From NCBI GenBank assembly GCA_036852015.1, contig JAANDG010000117.1, positions 62,001-126,000 on the forward strand: DNA of 64,000 nucleotides, in the 5' to 3' direction. The notes beneath the pieces were generated by a model. That model did not search any database, was not told where the DNA came from, and saw only the letters and a list, made by a program, of their open reading frames with translations. This DNA is from Pelodera strongyloides. Lineage: Eukaryota; Nematoda; Chromadorea; Rhabditida; Rhabditidae. Within the stretch, counting starts at the first letter, position 1. Each line of letters starts with the position of its first letter. Shown in pieces: positions 22,220-33,890 of the stretch. The position numbers were made by a program, and so were the translations under genes.

Positions 22220-25200
22220 CTCACTCCTCCCGCGATTATTAGCTGTATAGATTGTAAGAAATCCAAGTCAGAAGTTAGGAGATTTTTTTATGATTGATAC
22301 TTAAGGCCTGAAACATGCCCTTTTCTTTTTCTCATATTTACCGTTTTCATGACATAATATAATACCATCCAGTAGTACGAGCTAACCAAATGCGACTCGG
22401 CACGGGCACATGAAGACGAAGACTGATTATAGCGATCACGCAAACCAAATATATCCGTTGAAATTTCAACCGTCTTCCAGGTTCTGATCAACGGATACTG
22501 TTATAACATAGTCCAACCCGGAGGTCAGTGCTCGATGAATCAACAATGTGCGAATAATGGAAGTTGTTTGAATTCAATTTGTCAAGCCGGAAGTGGAAAC
22601 GGGTGCCTTACAAATCAGGTTGGCGGAAATGGTTTTCAGTATAACCGGGGCAGTAGTATAATATTTGTAATTTATTCGCAAAAATCTGAAAAAAAAAAAC
22701 GGGAAAACAGTGATATAATGCTAGAAAATTGTGATTGCTTTTATTGATATCGTGCCGCGATGAAAAGACTGGAATACGAAACACATGGATATTGTCGTGC
22801 AGGGCGAAGCTAAAAACACGTGTACCTACTTCGCGTCGCACACCTTCTGCAATAAGCTATAAGGTCGACGGGAGTGGTTGTTGTGATTACTAATGCGCGC
22901 GAAGAACTGTTGCAACACACAAAATCTAAAGCAACAAGCCTGAACCCCGAGGTAAAATTGTGTATGTTGATTGTAAAAAGGTATAAGGGTCAGTGCAACA
23001 TTTGTTTTCAGGTTCTGATCAACGGATACTGTTACAACATTGTCCAACCTGGAGGTCAGTGCTCGATGAATCAACAATGTGCGAATAATGGACAATGCTT
23101 GAATTCAGTCTGTCAAAGCACTGGTGTTGGATGTCCTTCAAATCAGGTAATCAATGAATAAAGAATCACACCGATTTTTTTGGGATACTTGGAAACCCCA
23201 TCAATAAATAAAATAAGATTCCCACACGCCCGCGATTCTCGAGTGAATGAGCAATTGATCCCTGCTCCGGACTTCTACAATCTAGTCATCAACTTTTAAA
23301 GCGAAATGCCAGCTCCTTTGGAAAATTTGCATATGATAAGCAAATCCTATGTATCCTATGCTAATTTTGCGCGATTGCCGTGATTGATTGAACTAGAATA
23401 AAAGAACATACGCTGTTGTGCGAAGATTTATTATTACTTTATTATATGTATACCTATGCCAGGTTCTGATCAACGGATACTGTTACAACATTGTGCAACC
23501 CGGAGGTCAGTGCTCGATGAATCAACAATGTGCGAATAATGGACAATGTTTGAATTCAATTTGTCAAGCCGGTAGTGGAAGCCAGTGCTCTTCTAACCAG
23601 GTACTGTTGCAAATTTTTAATGGCACCACGGCGTACTACGCTACCGTGCACAAGTCTCTCTCTCCTCATTCTTTATTTCCCTCTCTATTTCTCCCTCCCT
23701 CCTCCCTCCCTCTCTCTCTGTACACCGAGCTGTCTCCTGGTACTTCCGCTATCTTCATACACGCTCTTATCTGTATAGGTTCCGAAATCCAAGTCAGGAG
23801 TTTGCCTTCGTTAAAACCTTGGCCTGGAAACTAAACTTACGCGAATTTATTTTTATAATTGGTAGATCGCACGTCAGCAATAAACATACCTGAAACTGGT
23901 ACAAATCTTTTCTCCTAAATACCATTTTCCAGAGGCCGTATTCACCAACACACAGGGAGCCCTCCCCGGCCTCCCAGGGAGCCAAAGAGTGCGGATTCAG
24001 TGCTCTCGTGAGCCTATGGAGGGCTCCCTGTGTGTTGATGTATACAGCCTCTGACATAAGAACGCCTTGTGCACACCAAGTCATGAAGTCTCATCTGGAA
24101 ACTAAATCTATCCGTTGTCATTTCAACTGTGTTTCAGGTTCTGATCAACGGATACTGTTATAACATCGTCCAACTCGGAGGCCAGTGCTCGATGAATCAA
24201 CAATGCGCGAATAATGGACAATGTGTAAATTCAATTTGTCAAACCGGAAGCGGAAGCCAGTGCTCTACAAATCAGGTCAGCGAAAATGCGTTTTTGAAAT
24301 CGTAGAGAAACTTTAGACGATTAGCCCCCAATAGAGCACGGCCCATCTTCATAGGAGACGGCGCACATTTGTATCTGTGAGGAAAGAATAGCTTGCGCTC
24401 ACCTATGGCGTGCGCCTGGCTCTCAACTCTAATACCATTTATGGATCACATAATTATGAGATGTGCGCCGCAGAGCCATGGCACATCGACAAGGTTTCCT
24501 AACAAAAGAGATGCCGACCAATTACGCATATTCTAATGAAGGCTGGAGAGATCTATGGGGCTTCTGCCATTTGTGCATGACGTGAAACATAAATCATTTT
24601 AAAGCGAAATACTAAAAAAAAAAAGACACGATTTAAGGTGAGCCGATCCCTTTAATTTGACACTAACCGTAAGAGTAGTGATGCAGTAGCTAAAAAAAAT
24701 ATTCGCGGAAAAAGGAAGCGATTACGAGGGATACCTTTTATCGTCCATTGGGATCGCTTCGCGGAGTCAAGCGTTAAAGCGAAATACTAGCCCCTTTGAA
24801 TAATTTGCATATGATAAGCAAATCCTATGTATCCTATGCTAATTTTGCACGATTTCCGTGGACGATCGTGCAAAATTAGCATAGGATACATAGGATTTGC
24901 TTATCATATGCAAATTTTCCAAAGGGGCTAGTATTTCGCTTTAAACAAAGTATTTCAGGTTCTGATCAATGGATACTGCTATAACATTGTCCAACCCGGA
25001 GGTCAGTGCTCGATGAGTCAACAATGTGCGAATAATGGACAATGTTTGAACTCAATTTGCCAAGCCGGAAGCGGGAGCCAGTGTTCCACTAACCAGGTTT
25101 ATTATTATGATATGATGCACCCGGGTGTAGTCGCGCGCACAGTTCATAGTGCGCGGCACCCACTCAGTTGCGCCACACGTGAACAACGAATTCTCGGTAC

Positions 25201-28200
25201 CATTTCGCGTGGACATACATCGCGTGGCCCAATCGAAGCCCATGATCTCTCATGCGTGTACTAGTAGAACGTATTGTATAATGCAAAGTAATTTCTCAGG
25301 TATTGATTAATGGATACTGCTATAACATTGTGCAACCTGGAGGTCAGTGCTCGATGAATCAACAATGCGCGAATAATGGACAATGTTTGAACTCAATTTG
25401 TCAAAGCACTGGTGTTGGATGCCTTGCAAATCAGGTAATCAATAAGTGACAATAATTTATAAATCAATAAGTGACAACCTCTCGCTGGACGACCCATTAC
25501 CAGTAAGAAAATCAACGGAAATATGTTGTCCTGCGACTAGGGCCCAATTTGGAGCGAAATTTGCGCCGTTGGCCAAATGGGCTGTGTGTGCGAAGATCCT
25601 GTAAAAAGTCCGTATGCCATACCACATATCCTTTTTAGGCAGATAGGTTTATTTAGGTTCTGATCAACGGATACTGTTATAATATCGTCCAACCCGGAGG
25701 TCAGTGCTCGATGAGTCAACAATGTGCGAATAATGGACAATGCTTGAATTCAATTTGTCAAGCCGGAAGCGGAAGCCAGTGCACTACCAATCAGGTACTT
25801 TTGTGTATTTTTTCCTCCAAGTTTGATATTGCCTCTCTCTCTCTGCTTATACTGCACTCTGTCTACTAAATGTTTTGTAGTTTTTTTTCATTAAAAAGTA
25901 TTTAAAAGAACGATAAGAAGCCCTGACTCTTGAAGGGGACAAGTACAGCGAAACGCAAGTTTCGTGTACATCGAAACCATCATACGTTAGCACATTGCAA
26001 TAAAAGGTAAAAGCTTCTACGTGAGTCCCGTGCCTGAAATATACGGTGCAGCTTGCGTACTCATATACTCTGTGTGCCGTTCATGCGCCTGGTTCTGCAA
26101 AAAAAATTCCAGGTTTTGATCAACGGATACTGTTACAATATTGTTCAACCTGGAGGCCAGTGCTCGATGAATCAACAATGTGCGAATAATGGACAATGTT
26201 TGAATTCAATTTGTCAAGCCGGAAGCGGAAGCTCGTGCGGCGCTAACATGGTTCGTCTTTATCATCTCCTTGTACGTCCATCTCTCTCTCCTACTTCTCA
26301 CCCTACATCTCTTCCTTCTCTCATCTCCCTCTCTCTCTGTTCTCCTTCCCTCTGTCACTCAAATTATTCCAGGTTTCGATCAATAATCAATGCTACAACA
26401 CAGCTGATATTGGAGGTTCCTGCTTCTACACACAGCAGTGTTTGAACAATGGAATCTGCAACAATGGAATTTGCTACAGTACACAATGTGGCACTAACGG
26501 GGTACTGTAAAATTACTACTGTAACAGAACTCAGTCAGACATATGGAAATTAGTGGGGTTGGCACAAAATTAGTCATTTCCATCTAGACAGACTAGTACA
26601 TAATCAAAGCATACGAAGCAATGTGTCACCGGCTAGACTCGAACTCGGGTCGCAAAATTTAGCCATTAGGCAAAATTTAGGCATTAGGCTGCGTCAGCAG
26701 TAATCAGTTGCAGGTCTACGTAAACAACCAGTGCTATCCCCTTTCGTCGGTTGGCGGCCAGTGTACGGTGAATGAGCAGTGCATTCGGAACTCGCAGTGC
26801 ACGAATGGTATATGCCAATGCCCCTATGGTTATCAGAATATCAACAATCAATGCCAGAAACAGAATGACCAAGGGAATGGAGGGTGCCCCATTGGACAGG
26901 TAAGTTATGCATGCTAAACTGATGATGACATGTGCTATGAGTAAAGTGATATGGCCCGTGGTTTGTGAAGCATATCCTGAACAACTGCGTTCCATGTATT
27001 CTTTGCAACTTACTGCATCGGTTACTGAATTATTACTGTATAGATGAGCACGCAGTTCTACAGTACACACTCCAAAAACCGTGTGTCATACCGCTTTAAA
27101 GGGTGAGGTCCACCTCAGAAAACCAAAAAGTTAGCCGTGTCTTAAACTACCAGAAAAACTAAAACACATTTTACAGGAAATTATTTTCAACGAAATACTG
27201 AGCAAAACATTGCCCTCTCCGAGTACCGCAGAATACGGTAGTCTGGTACCTTTTTTGCGTTTTGGCTGTGAAGGAACTTTTTTGGAAAAAAATTGAAAAA
27301 AAAATTCAACAATAAAAACAAGCACCAAAATAACTACGGAATCATACAAAATGACGAAGACGGGATTAAATATGGTTTGTTTAGCTAGGCAAATAAAATA
27401 AAACGCATTGTTTAAAAAAAGCAACAAACGCACAGACAAAATCCCGCCCTTTTTTAGTTCCCAAACAACGGTGGCTAGAGCGCGGTTTATCATGCACCCC
27501 ACTGACCCCACCCCCACCCCTATCAACGCCTACCGTAATAATGGTACTGGAGGGCCATTTTTTGCTCAATATTTCGTTGAAAATAATTTTCTGTAAAATT
27601 TGTTTTAGTTTTTCTGGTAGTTTAAGACACGGGGAATCAAATAAAAATAACAACTTTTTTGTTTTCTGAGGTGGACCTCACCCTTTAAAGTGAGATCAAT
27701 CGATGGATAATCGAGACAATCGATATTCAAGGGGTCGGAAAACAAAAAGAAATAATTCAAATCAATTAAAATTATGTTGTTCGTATACTTTGTAGGTGAT
27801 CGTCAACTCGCAGTGTGTATCTCTCGCGTCTCCGGGCGCCGTGTGCGCGTCGAGCATGCAGTGCCTCGAAGGTTCGCAATGCGTTAGTGGAGTATGCAAA
27901 TGCAGCTCGGATAAGACCCAACTCAATGGATACTGTCTCACGTACACGGGAGGACCGTGCTCTACGTCGCAGGTAAATCTACCAAGACATTGCTAGTTTA
28001 ATACACTGCTACTTGGGTGAGCGTTGGCCCATGTGAACCCTACCCTATGGAAGCCTTAGCTAGGGTAATGTTGGGCGCTTCACGCTAACCATAAGCCAAA
28101 ATAAATTATTTTCCCTACGGTTTCTATTTTCAAGCTTTGTGGCAACATTTAAAGGGAGTCTTATACCTGCATTTTTTAGACCTACATCAACGGACAGTGC

Positions 28201-28330
28201 TACACTTACGCTTTGCCCGGAGGCAGTTGCGTGGGTCAAAGTCAGTGCGTTGGCAGCTCGAATTGCCTGAACGCGGTGGGTTCGCTTTCTCTTGTAGAGT
28301 GAAGGCCTTATGACTAGAGGCGACGAAAAT

Positions 28331-28372
<42 letters not shown>

Positions 28373-30481
28373 AGAGAGCGAGAGAGAGAGAGAGAAGAGA
28401 GAGAAAGAGCGAGAGAGCGAGAGAGTGAGAGAGCGAGAGAGGGAGGGAGAGAGTAAGGGAGGAAGAAAGCTCGAAACACAGATAACATGAGAAGAGAAAC
28501 CTAATTTCAAGACCACATTTTTAAGCATTCCAGGTTTGTCAGTGCCCTTCCGGAACAGTGGCTATGTATGGATATTGCGTACCAAATAATCAAAATAGCC
28601 CATCGACCTGTCAACCAAATCAGGTTATTGATAATATTTTATATACAGTAAAAAGAGCGTATTGCCCGGATCCTCTCTTGCTTTGATAGACAAGTGTCGC
28701 GGCCAGATCCGAACTCTGGTTGTTCTGCTGGGAGTTATTCGAGCACTTCCAGGTTTCCATCAACGGGCAGTGCTATACTACGGTCCAGCAAGTCGGACAG
28801 TGCTCCTTCTCCCAACAGTGTGTTAATAACGGAGTTTGCACGAATGGATTCTGTCAGACAAATGGAAATAATGGAAATTGTGGAACCAATCAGGTTTAAA
28901 CGCTTTATTTTTCGAATAGTGGTAGTATAAATTATAAATTATGTTTCATGAGCCCCTAATTTATTTATCTATTTATTATATAACACCACAGGGTGTGCAT
29001 CACAATGAAATGATGAAAAGTAGCTCGTCCACTGGTGAAACTCCGCGCCATCGCCGCGCACAAAATAAGGGTCCGCCGCTGGTGCGCGGCGTAACCCCAC
29101 CAGAGTCCGCGGTTGGTGCGCCACGGTGCGCTAGTGGCGTTCTATCTCACTTGGCGCACCTGCGGCGCATCATTTAGAGTATCCGCGACAGGTGCCCCAC
29201 AAGTGCACCAGAGTTGCGCCCCACTTGCGCCACGGGTGCGCCAGGTGGTGTTCGCGCACAACTGGCGCCACCGCCGCGCACCCTAGAGATGGTGCGTCGC
29301 GCCCTAGAGATGGTGCTCCGCGCCCCGCTGGCGAACCCTGTTTTTGTGCGCGGCGATGGCGCGGAGTTTCACGTTGGAGTGTTGTCGTTGGTTAGCATAC
29401 AGGTAATTTGATAATAAAACAATGGAAATCAAACGTTGTGTATAGGTAATGGCGTCCGGCATTCCAAGTTTCGCAAATATTTCCGATCGTATGATGCCTA
29501 ATGGCTATAGTGAGTCTTGTCCTGTTCTAAAATTGGAGTGTCTCGCTTTTTATAGAAATCTTTATTAACAGAACTGCAAAAAAAAAGAATAAACGTTCTT
29601 TCCAGGTTTTGGTAAACAACGCTTGCTATTACCAAGCGACGATAGGATCTTCATGTACATATTCACAACAATGTTTGGGTAGGTCCATCATTACATTGAC
29701 GATTAATTTCGCGTTTCCTTGGGCGCTTGTGTGCCGCAAATCTGGCACGCGACTTGTGATCCGCGGCATTTTGGCTAAACACTCGCACTCAAGGACTTCC
29801 TCTATGATAATTTCAGGAGGCTCAACATGCACATCGTATATTTGTCAATGCCCACCCGGACAACAAAACAACAATGGGTACTGCAGCGGATCGTCAAATA
29901 ATGGTGGATGCAAGAGTTATCAGGTGAGGCCCCCTTGTCCGAGTGGTACATGGGTATGTACGTGGAGAACGTCGACGGTTCGATTCTCGTGACAACATGC
30001 AACCTCGGCTCAGGCGCCGCACAAAAGGAGGTATGCCGTTGAGGAGTGCGGACTGTGCGTCTAGGATGCGCAAAAGTCGTAGAATTCCTGTTGGCACATC
30101 TGTTCCTAAAAAATTTTACACCTCAAGAGTGTGCACCTTTATTTAAGGGAGGGAATACAGTTTCAATGTTTTTGCTTATTATATGTTCCGCAGATGTCCT
30201 GAGCAGTAGGCGACGAGTTCCAGATGACAAATTGCTCGACGTCTCCAGGCTGGGCCAGGGATCTATATTGGTGCGAGGAACACTCATGTGCGGTGTTTTA
30301 TGAGTGCAACAAATAGCTTTGTTGCAGGTCGCCGTGAACAATCACTGTGTTGATAAAGTGACAGTTGGAATGCAGTGCACTAACGTTGCGCAGTGTCCAA
30401 CAGGTTGGTAGCAGGGTAATTATTGTGAATATTCCGCGTACTCTATATTTCCATGACTCATCTGCTGTGACACTCGTAAAC

Positions 30482-30564
<83 letters not shown>

Positions 30565-32192
30565 AGCTTCCGTTCTCGGCCTCTCGCTTCTCTTGTTTTT
30601 CTGCCTTACTTTCATAAATTTCATAAGCAAGTACAGGTAGCACGTGTACCACTCAAGTCTGCCAATGTCAATCTGGAACTGCTTACGACGGCAGAAACTG
30701 TACCCAATCAACGTCGAGCTGTGGAACAGGACTAGTGTAAGAGACTTCCGAATTGTAAAGGGACGTAACACGTGGTTTTATGCTGGATATGCACTTTCCC
30801 ATGTACATATCATATAAACTTTATGTTCTTTTCTGAGCCGAAAAGGCACACGACGGCACAAAAATATATATATCACAAACTGGATGCAGATCTCCATCTT
30901 ACCTTTAGCAAACCACGTAGGAGTCCTAATATTAATAAGAATTTTGTATATTTACAGTTCTGTGTCCGGCTCATGTCAAGCACTACGCCCGCTCGGTCAA
31001 GCGTGCACAGTTACCGTACAATGTATGGGTTACGGTGTATGTACTTCTGGATTCTGTCAGTGCCCGACTTCATACACGCAGACCAATGGAGTTTGTCGTT
31101 CACAAGCTGAGGTACATTGACAATAATGAATGTGTCAACTACTTCCAGGCTCGGTGTGTGTGTGTGTGTGTGTGCGTGTGGGTGTGTGTGTGTGTGGTGC
31201 TCGTGTGTCTAGTTAACAAATGTGTTTCTAGCTTGCGCAGTGTGCTGCCAGTAAAGTAATGGTCCAATCCATATGCTATCCTATTGTATCGATCGGTGGT
31301 CAATGTCAGTTCAGTCAGCAGTGTCTGAGCAACTCACAATGTTCAAACAACGTGTGCCAATGCCCCCAAGGATCGAGCAATGTGGGCGGGACTTGCAGCG
31401 GAACTGGTTGGTTATTGTATGGTTATCTTCGATTAGCCAATGAAAATTTCAACTTCCCGAAATTATGACGGGGATTAAATGGGTAGCATTCGACAAGACT
31501 CGAACCCTGGCCGTGTGTGCCAGAGGGCTATCGCCTCTTTACCTATACTAGTGATTGGTGGTTCTTTGTGCGTCATGTTATACATTTTAGGCACAACTAA
31601 TCTAACCTGCTCGAATCCTGGATACTATGTGCCGTTGCAGGTACACATGTTTAGGCTTATAATTTTAAGAAGGCGGTGCAATCTTCCTTCTTATTGTTAG
31701 CGTCTTAGCTCGCAGCTGACAAGGATAGCGCGCAGTAACGCCGCGAAGATGTGGCAAACACACAAAACCTGCGAGGCTGCGGCAGGCGCCATGTTTTCCT
31801 ATTGGTGGGAATCAAACTCTGGTCGTTGTGTACTTGATTTACTGAGCTACCACTAAACCTAAGGACCTACCACTAAACCTACCACTAAACTAAAGCTACC
31901 ACTAAGGAAAGGCTTGCCGGTTTTTGAAACACTTCATTCATTCATTCTTATGCACATTGTAAATGAACATACAATAGAGTGAAAATTCGAGTAACTTAGT
32001 ATAAAGTATAAATAAGCAAGTGTAGCTATCCACCATGCGTTTCAAAAACCGTCCGCTATTTCCCTTTAAATATTTCAGAATGGTCAGCCGATCAATTGTA
32101 TGACACAATCGTGCCCACCCAACAGTGTTTGTGAATGGAACTACACCGCGAACTCTTACGTGTGCTGCACCCAAGGAACATCATCTGGATAA
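18196..32192 (+). CDS. Secreted multi-module EB/lustrin cysteine-rich protein (30 exons, 1,175 aa)
   Basis: Exons: 18196-18241, 19172-19251, 19394-19487, 19724-19846, 20206-20253, 20423-20523, 21457-21588, 21944-22081, 22481-22618, 23012-23146, 23463-23600, 24138-24275, 24959-25096, 25300-25434, 25657-25794, 26113-26250, 26373-26501, 26714-26899, 27796-27972, 28180-28275, 28534-28623, 28753-28893, 29606-29678, 29817-29923, 30328-30403, 30637-30736, 30958-31111, 31232-31406, 31591-31640, 32079-32192 (TAA). All phases agree. Residues 1-23 form a signal peptide (WILLILSIVE core). Lustrin-type Cys domains cover about 28-114. Residues 165-620 are ten near-identical six-Cys EB modules, one exon each (GYCYNIVQPGGQCS). 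Eight-Cys EB modules follow, then a CC-rich tail. No transmembrane anchor is seen. Probably extracellular or cuticle-associated; the exact role is unknown. Confidence 0.85.
18473..18642. mobile_element. TTAA MITE, CCGGCCGG family, in intron 1
   Basis: The left end GTTAAAGCGAAACACTGGCC and right end CCGGCCGGTGTTTCGCTTTA are inverted. The core carries CCTATGCAAATTAACATAAAT. Confidence 0.8.
19537..19700. mobile_element. TTAA MITE, CCGGCCGG family, before exon 4
   Basis: The left end CTTTAAAGCGAAATATCAGC and right end GGCCGGTATTTCACTTTAA are inverted. The right TTAA is 23 bp from the acceptor of exon 4. The matching intron of the minus-strand paralogue has no such element. Confidence 0.85.
19911..20030 (+). 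repeat. Decamer tandem repeat TACTTGACAT, 12 copies
   Basis: Twelve identical copies with no mismatch, in intron 4. Perfect identity implies recent expansion and probable length polymorphism. Confidence 0.98.
21030..21270. repeat. Dispersed inverted repeat with CACCAAATGG motifs, intron 6
   Basis: CACAGAAAAACCGTCG followed by GTCACCAAATGG motifs appears again, inverted, at about 32,780-33,000, and more diverged at 44,395-44,515. Several GGTGACC and GGTCACC stretches pair with each other. Confidence 0.5.
22177..22213 (+). repeat. TC dinucleotide repeat, intron 8
   Basis: A pyrimidine run of TC units. Intron 11 (about 23,647-23,720) has a matching pyrimidine-rich stretch at the same relative place, part of the evidence that introns were duplicated with their exons. 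Confidence 0.9.
23297..23390. mobile_element. Half copy of the CATATGATAAGCAAATCC palindromic MITE, intron 10
   Basis: Starts TTTAAAGCGAAATGCCAGC and keeps only the left arm, through GCTAATTTTGCGCGATTG. The right arm is absent. Confidence 0.8.
23933..24054. mobile_element. Inverted-repeat element, GAGGCCGTATTCACCAACAC family, intron 11
   Basis: Ends AGAGGCCGTATTCACCAACA and GTGTTGATGTATACAGCCTC, with GGGAGCCCTCC inside each arm. Homologous to 6,148-6,291. Confidence 0.8.
24774..24945. mobile_element. Palindromic MITE, CATATGATAAGCAAATCC family, before exon 13
   Basis: Full copy with GTTAAAGCGAAATACTAGCC at the left and GGCTAGTATTTCGCTTTAAA at the right; the arms are almost perfect complements. 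The right TTAA is 14 bp from the exon 13 acceptor. Confidence 0.9.
26625..26702 (-). repeat. tRNA-like segment, intron 17
   Basis: The minus strand reads as a degenerate tRNA, with a T-arm-like GAGTTCGAGTCTAGCC. Part of the middle is duplicated (AAATTTAGCCATTAGG then AAATTTAGGCATTAGG). It is not a functional tRNA. Confidence 0.3.
27097..27690. mobile_element. TTTAAA inverted-repeat element of about 590 bp, intron 18
   Basis: The ends CTTTAAAGGGTGAGGTCCAC and GTGGACCTCACCCTTTAAAG are perfect inverted repeats. The arms extend about 180 bp (ACTACCAGAAAAACTAAAAC pairs with the right arm). The core shows no coding signal beyond a chance minus-strand frame. Confidence 0.85.
28328..28461 (+). repeat. 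GA-rich simple repeat, intron 20
   Basis: Purine-rich GAGAGA run with occasional C and T. The Ser/Leu-rich frames on its minus strand are spurious. Confidence 0.95.
29028..29376. mobile_element. GC-rich inverted-repeat element, copy 2, intron 22
   Basis: The ends GGTGAAACTCCGCGCCATCG and CGATGGCGCGGAGTTTCAC are inverted and shared with the element at 3,268-3,630. The core is rich in GGTGCGC and GCGCACC. Confidence 0.8.
29930..29996 (+). repeat. tRNA-like segment just past exon 24
   Basis: A-box-like CCTTGTCCGAGTGGTACATG and B-box-like GACGGTTCGATTCTCGTG lie in order, with tRNA spacing, 7 bp after the exon 24 donor. The stems do not all pair. Probably tRNA-derived repeat DNA. Confidence 0.35.
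30118..30245 (-). repeat. Dispersed repeat, copy 3 of 3 (inverted), intron 24
   Basis: Reverse-orientation copy of the block at 834-975, with GACGAGTTCCAGATGACAAA. Confidence 0.65.
30481..30560 (+). repeat. TC dinucleotide repeat of about 80 bp, intron 25
   Basis: Nearly pure TC units between exons 25 and 26. Translation in either direction gives meaningless Ser/Leu or Arg/Glu runs. Confidence 0.98.
31154..31199 (+). repeat. GT dinucleotide repeat, intron 27
   Basis: GT units interrupted by GC and GGGT. Confidence 0.95.
31798..31862 (-). repeat. tRNA-like segment, intron 29
   Basis: The minus strand carries GTGGTAGCTCAGTAAATC (A-box-like) and CCAGAGTTTGATTCCCACC (B-box-like). The end next to 31,855 is extended by short repeats of ACCACTAAACCT. 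Pseudogene or SINE head. Confidence 0.4.
31905..32069. mobile_element. TTAA MITE, CCGGCCGG family, before exon 30
   Basis: Left end decayed (GCCGGTTTTTGAAACAC); right end CCGTCCGCTATTTCCCTTTA. The right TTAA is 9 bp from the acceptor of the last exon, so the element forms almost the whole 3' end of the intron. Confidence 0.8.
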
Positions 32193-32280
32193 TTATAATA
32201 TAAACATACGTTTTCTTTTCTTTGTCTCGTCTACATTCTAATCTCTCTCTCTCTTCTCTCTCTCTCTCGTTCTCTCTCGT

Positions 32281-32325
<45 letters not shown>

Positions 32326-33460
32326 CCCCCTCTCTCTAGTTCCCTCTCTCTCTACCCCCCTCTCTCTAGTTCCCTCTCTCTCTTTCTCTCTGTCTCCCTA
32401 ACTTATTCGAACATTGCTTTCTTTCAATCTACAGTACAATACATACGATAACAGCCTTGTGACCACTTTAAATAATGTCAAAATAATTTTTAACAGTGAA
32501 TTCAACAAATATACAGACAAATAATACCCGCACTATAATGTTGAACTGCATGTGGTCGCAACTATGGCACTGTCTTTATAATAAACATAATATGTATGTA
32601 GGAATTATTTTATTGGCAACGTTCCTGGAATGCTTACAAATGAACGAGGAATTACTACGATCAGTGGCTGAACACCAAATCAAATGGTTTAAAAAAAACC
32701 AATAATTTGCCTTACTTTATGTCATTGGTACTGATGAGACTATGACAGCTATTTTCATATCCTAACATAGGAAATGGACGAACCCAATTGGCGAAGGTTC
32801 ACAGGTTTTTTTCGTGGGCCTGCCCATTTGGTTACCAATTCGTGACCAAGTCATGACCAAGTTTCATTGAAAATCGACACCATATGGTCACCAAATGGTC
32901 GCGAACCAGCCACCACATTGTTTTTCGGTGAAAGCCAAATTTGGTGATGGGCCAACGACGGTTTTTCTGTGGTCGGCAATTATTTCGTTTTTCTGTGTAG
33001 GAAGGATTTTCGAAAAAAAGAGCTTCGCGTTTATGAAATAGAACTGAATCGATTTCAAGCTTTGACAACGTTATCGTTGAGCCTCTGACAACGTTATCGT
33101 TTTTATATTACAGCAAAACTCAAAAAATATTTCTCTAAAATTTAACAATGCGCCTCAGTACGACAGTGTTCGAGCTACTCGAAGTTAGACTGAAAACGAA
33201 AACCATAACAACAGCAGTCACAACATTACTATTTGCCAAAGAGAAGTTATCAGCGAAAATACATTGTGTTACAGTATATGAACATTGTTGCATTTTTTTT
33301 GCTTATTTGCTTGAATTCCGGCAATAAATTTATTTTCGCATATTGTGTTCAACTATTCAGAAGTGTTGCTGCTAAATATTCTATCTACTTTATACTATTG
33401 TGCATTGTTCTCGCTTTCCATTGCATTTATCATAGTTCTTACTTTACAAGTCTACGGATA
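32193..33460. other. Downstream flank of the large EB gene
   Basis: Contains a TC-rich tract at about 32,242-32,400, AT-rich DNA, and an inverted copy of the CACCAAATGG dispersed repeat at about 32,780-33,000. No canonical AATAAA was seen right after the stop codon; AATATAAAC follows it. No gene recognised. Confidence 0.5.
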
Positions 33461-33461
33461 T

Positions 33462-33890
33462 GTTTAAAGGGACAGGCCCACCGTTTTGAACCTATATTTA
33501 TTATTGGTTCATAATTTTTGTAAATGTGTTTATTGTAAAATATACACACTGAGTTTGAACTGGCTTTACCATCACGAAGCTTTTCACTTACGTTTTCCTT
33601 ACAGACTATACAGTATGGGAAAGCAATTGCACCCTTAGTTCCTTATTGTGCGTGCCCCGAGGTTAGCTGACTGTATAGCCAGAATCATAAGGGACAGACA
33701 AAAGAGCGACGTGCCCCCCGGACACTCACAATAAGGAAATAAGGGTGCAATTGCTTTTCCATACTGTATACTCTGTAAGGAAAACTTACGTGAAAAGCAT
33801 CGCGATGGTGAAGCCAGTTCAAACACAGTGTGTATATTTTATAATAAACACCGTTTACAAAACTATGAAAAAATAATCCCTTTAAAGGGA
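33462..33890. mobile_element. Palindromic TTAA element of about 430 bp
   Basis: Starts TTTAAAGGGACAGGCCCACC. The arms pair over about 130 bp, for example ACTGGCTTTACCATCACGAA against its complement near 33,790-33,815, and AAGCAATTGCACCCTTA. It meets the next element at ATCCCTTTAAAGGGAC. Confidence 0.75.

Noticed and set aside
28060..28528. Ser/Leu- and Arg/Glu-rich frames over GA and TC tracts (also 30,298-30,771 and 63,616-63,858)
   Set aside because: They are translations of simple dinucleotide repeats lying in introns or the gene-free right flank.
30732..30741. Stop codon (CTA GTG TAA) ending the large EB gene at exon 26
   Set aside because: A donor GTAAGA two bases earlier joins in phase to exon 27, which has a clear paralogue exon.
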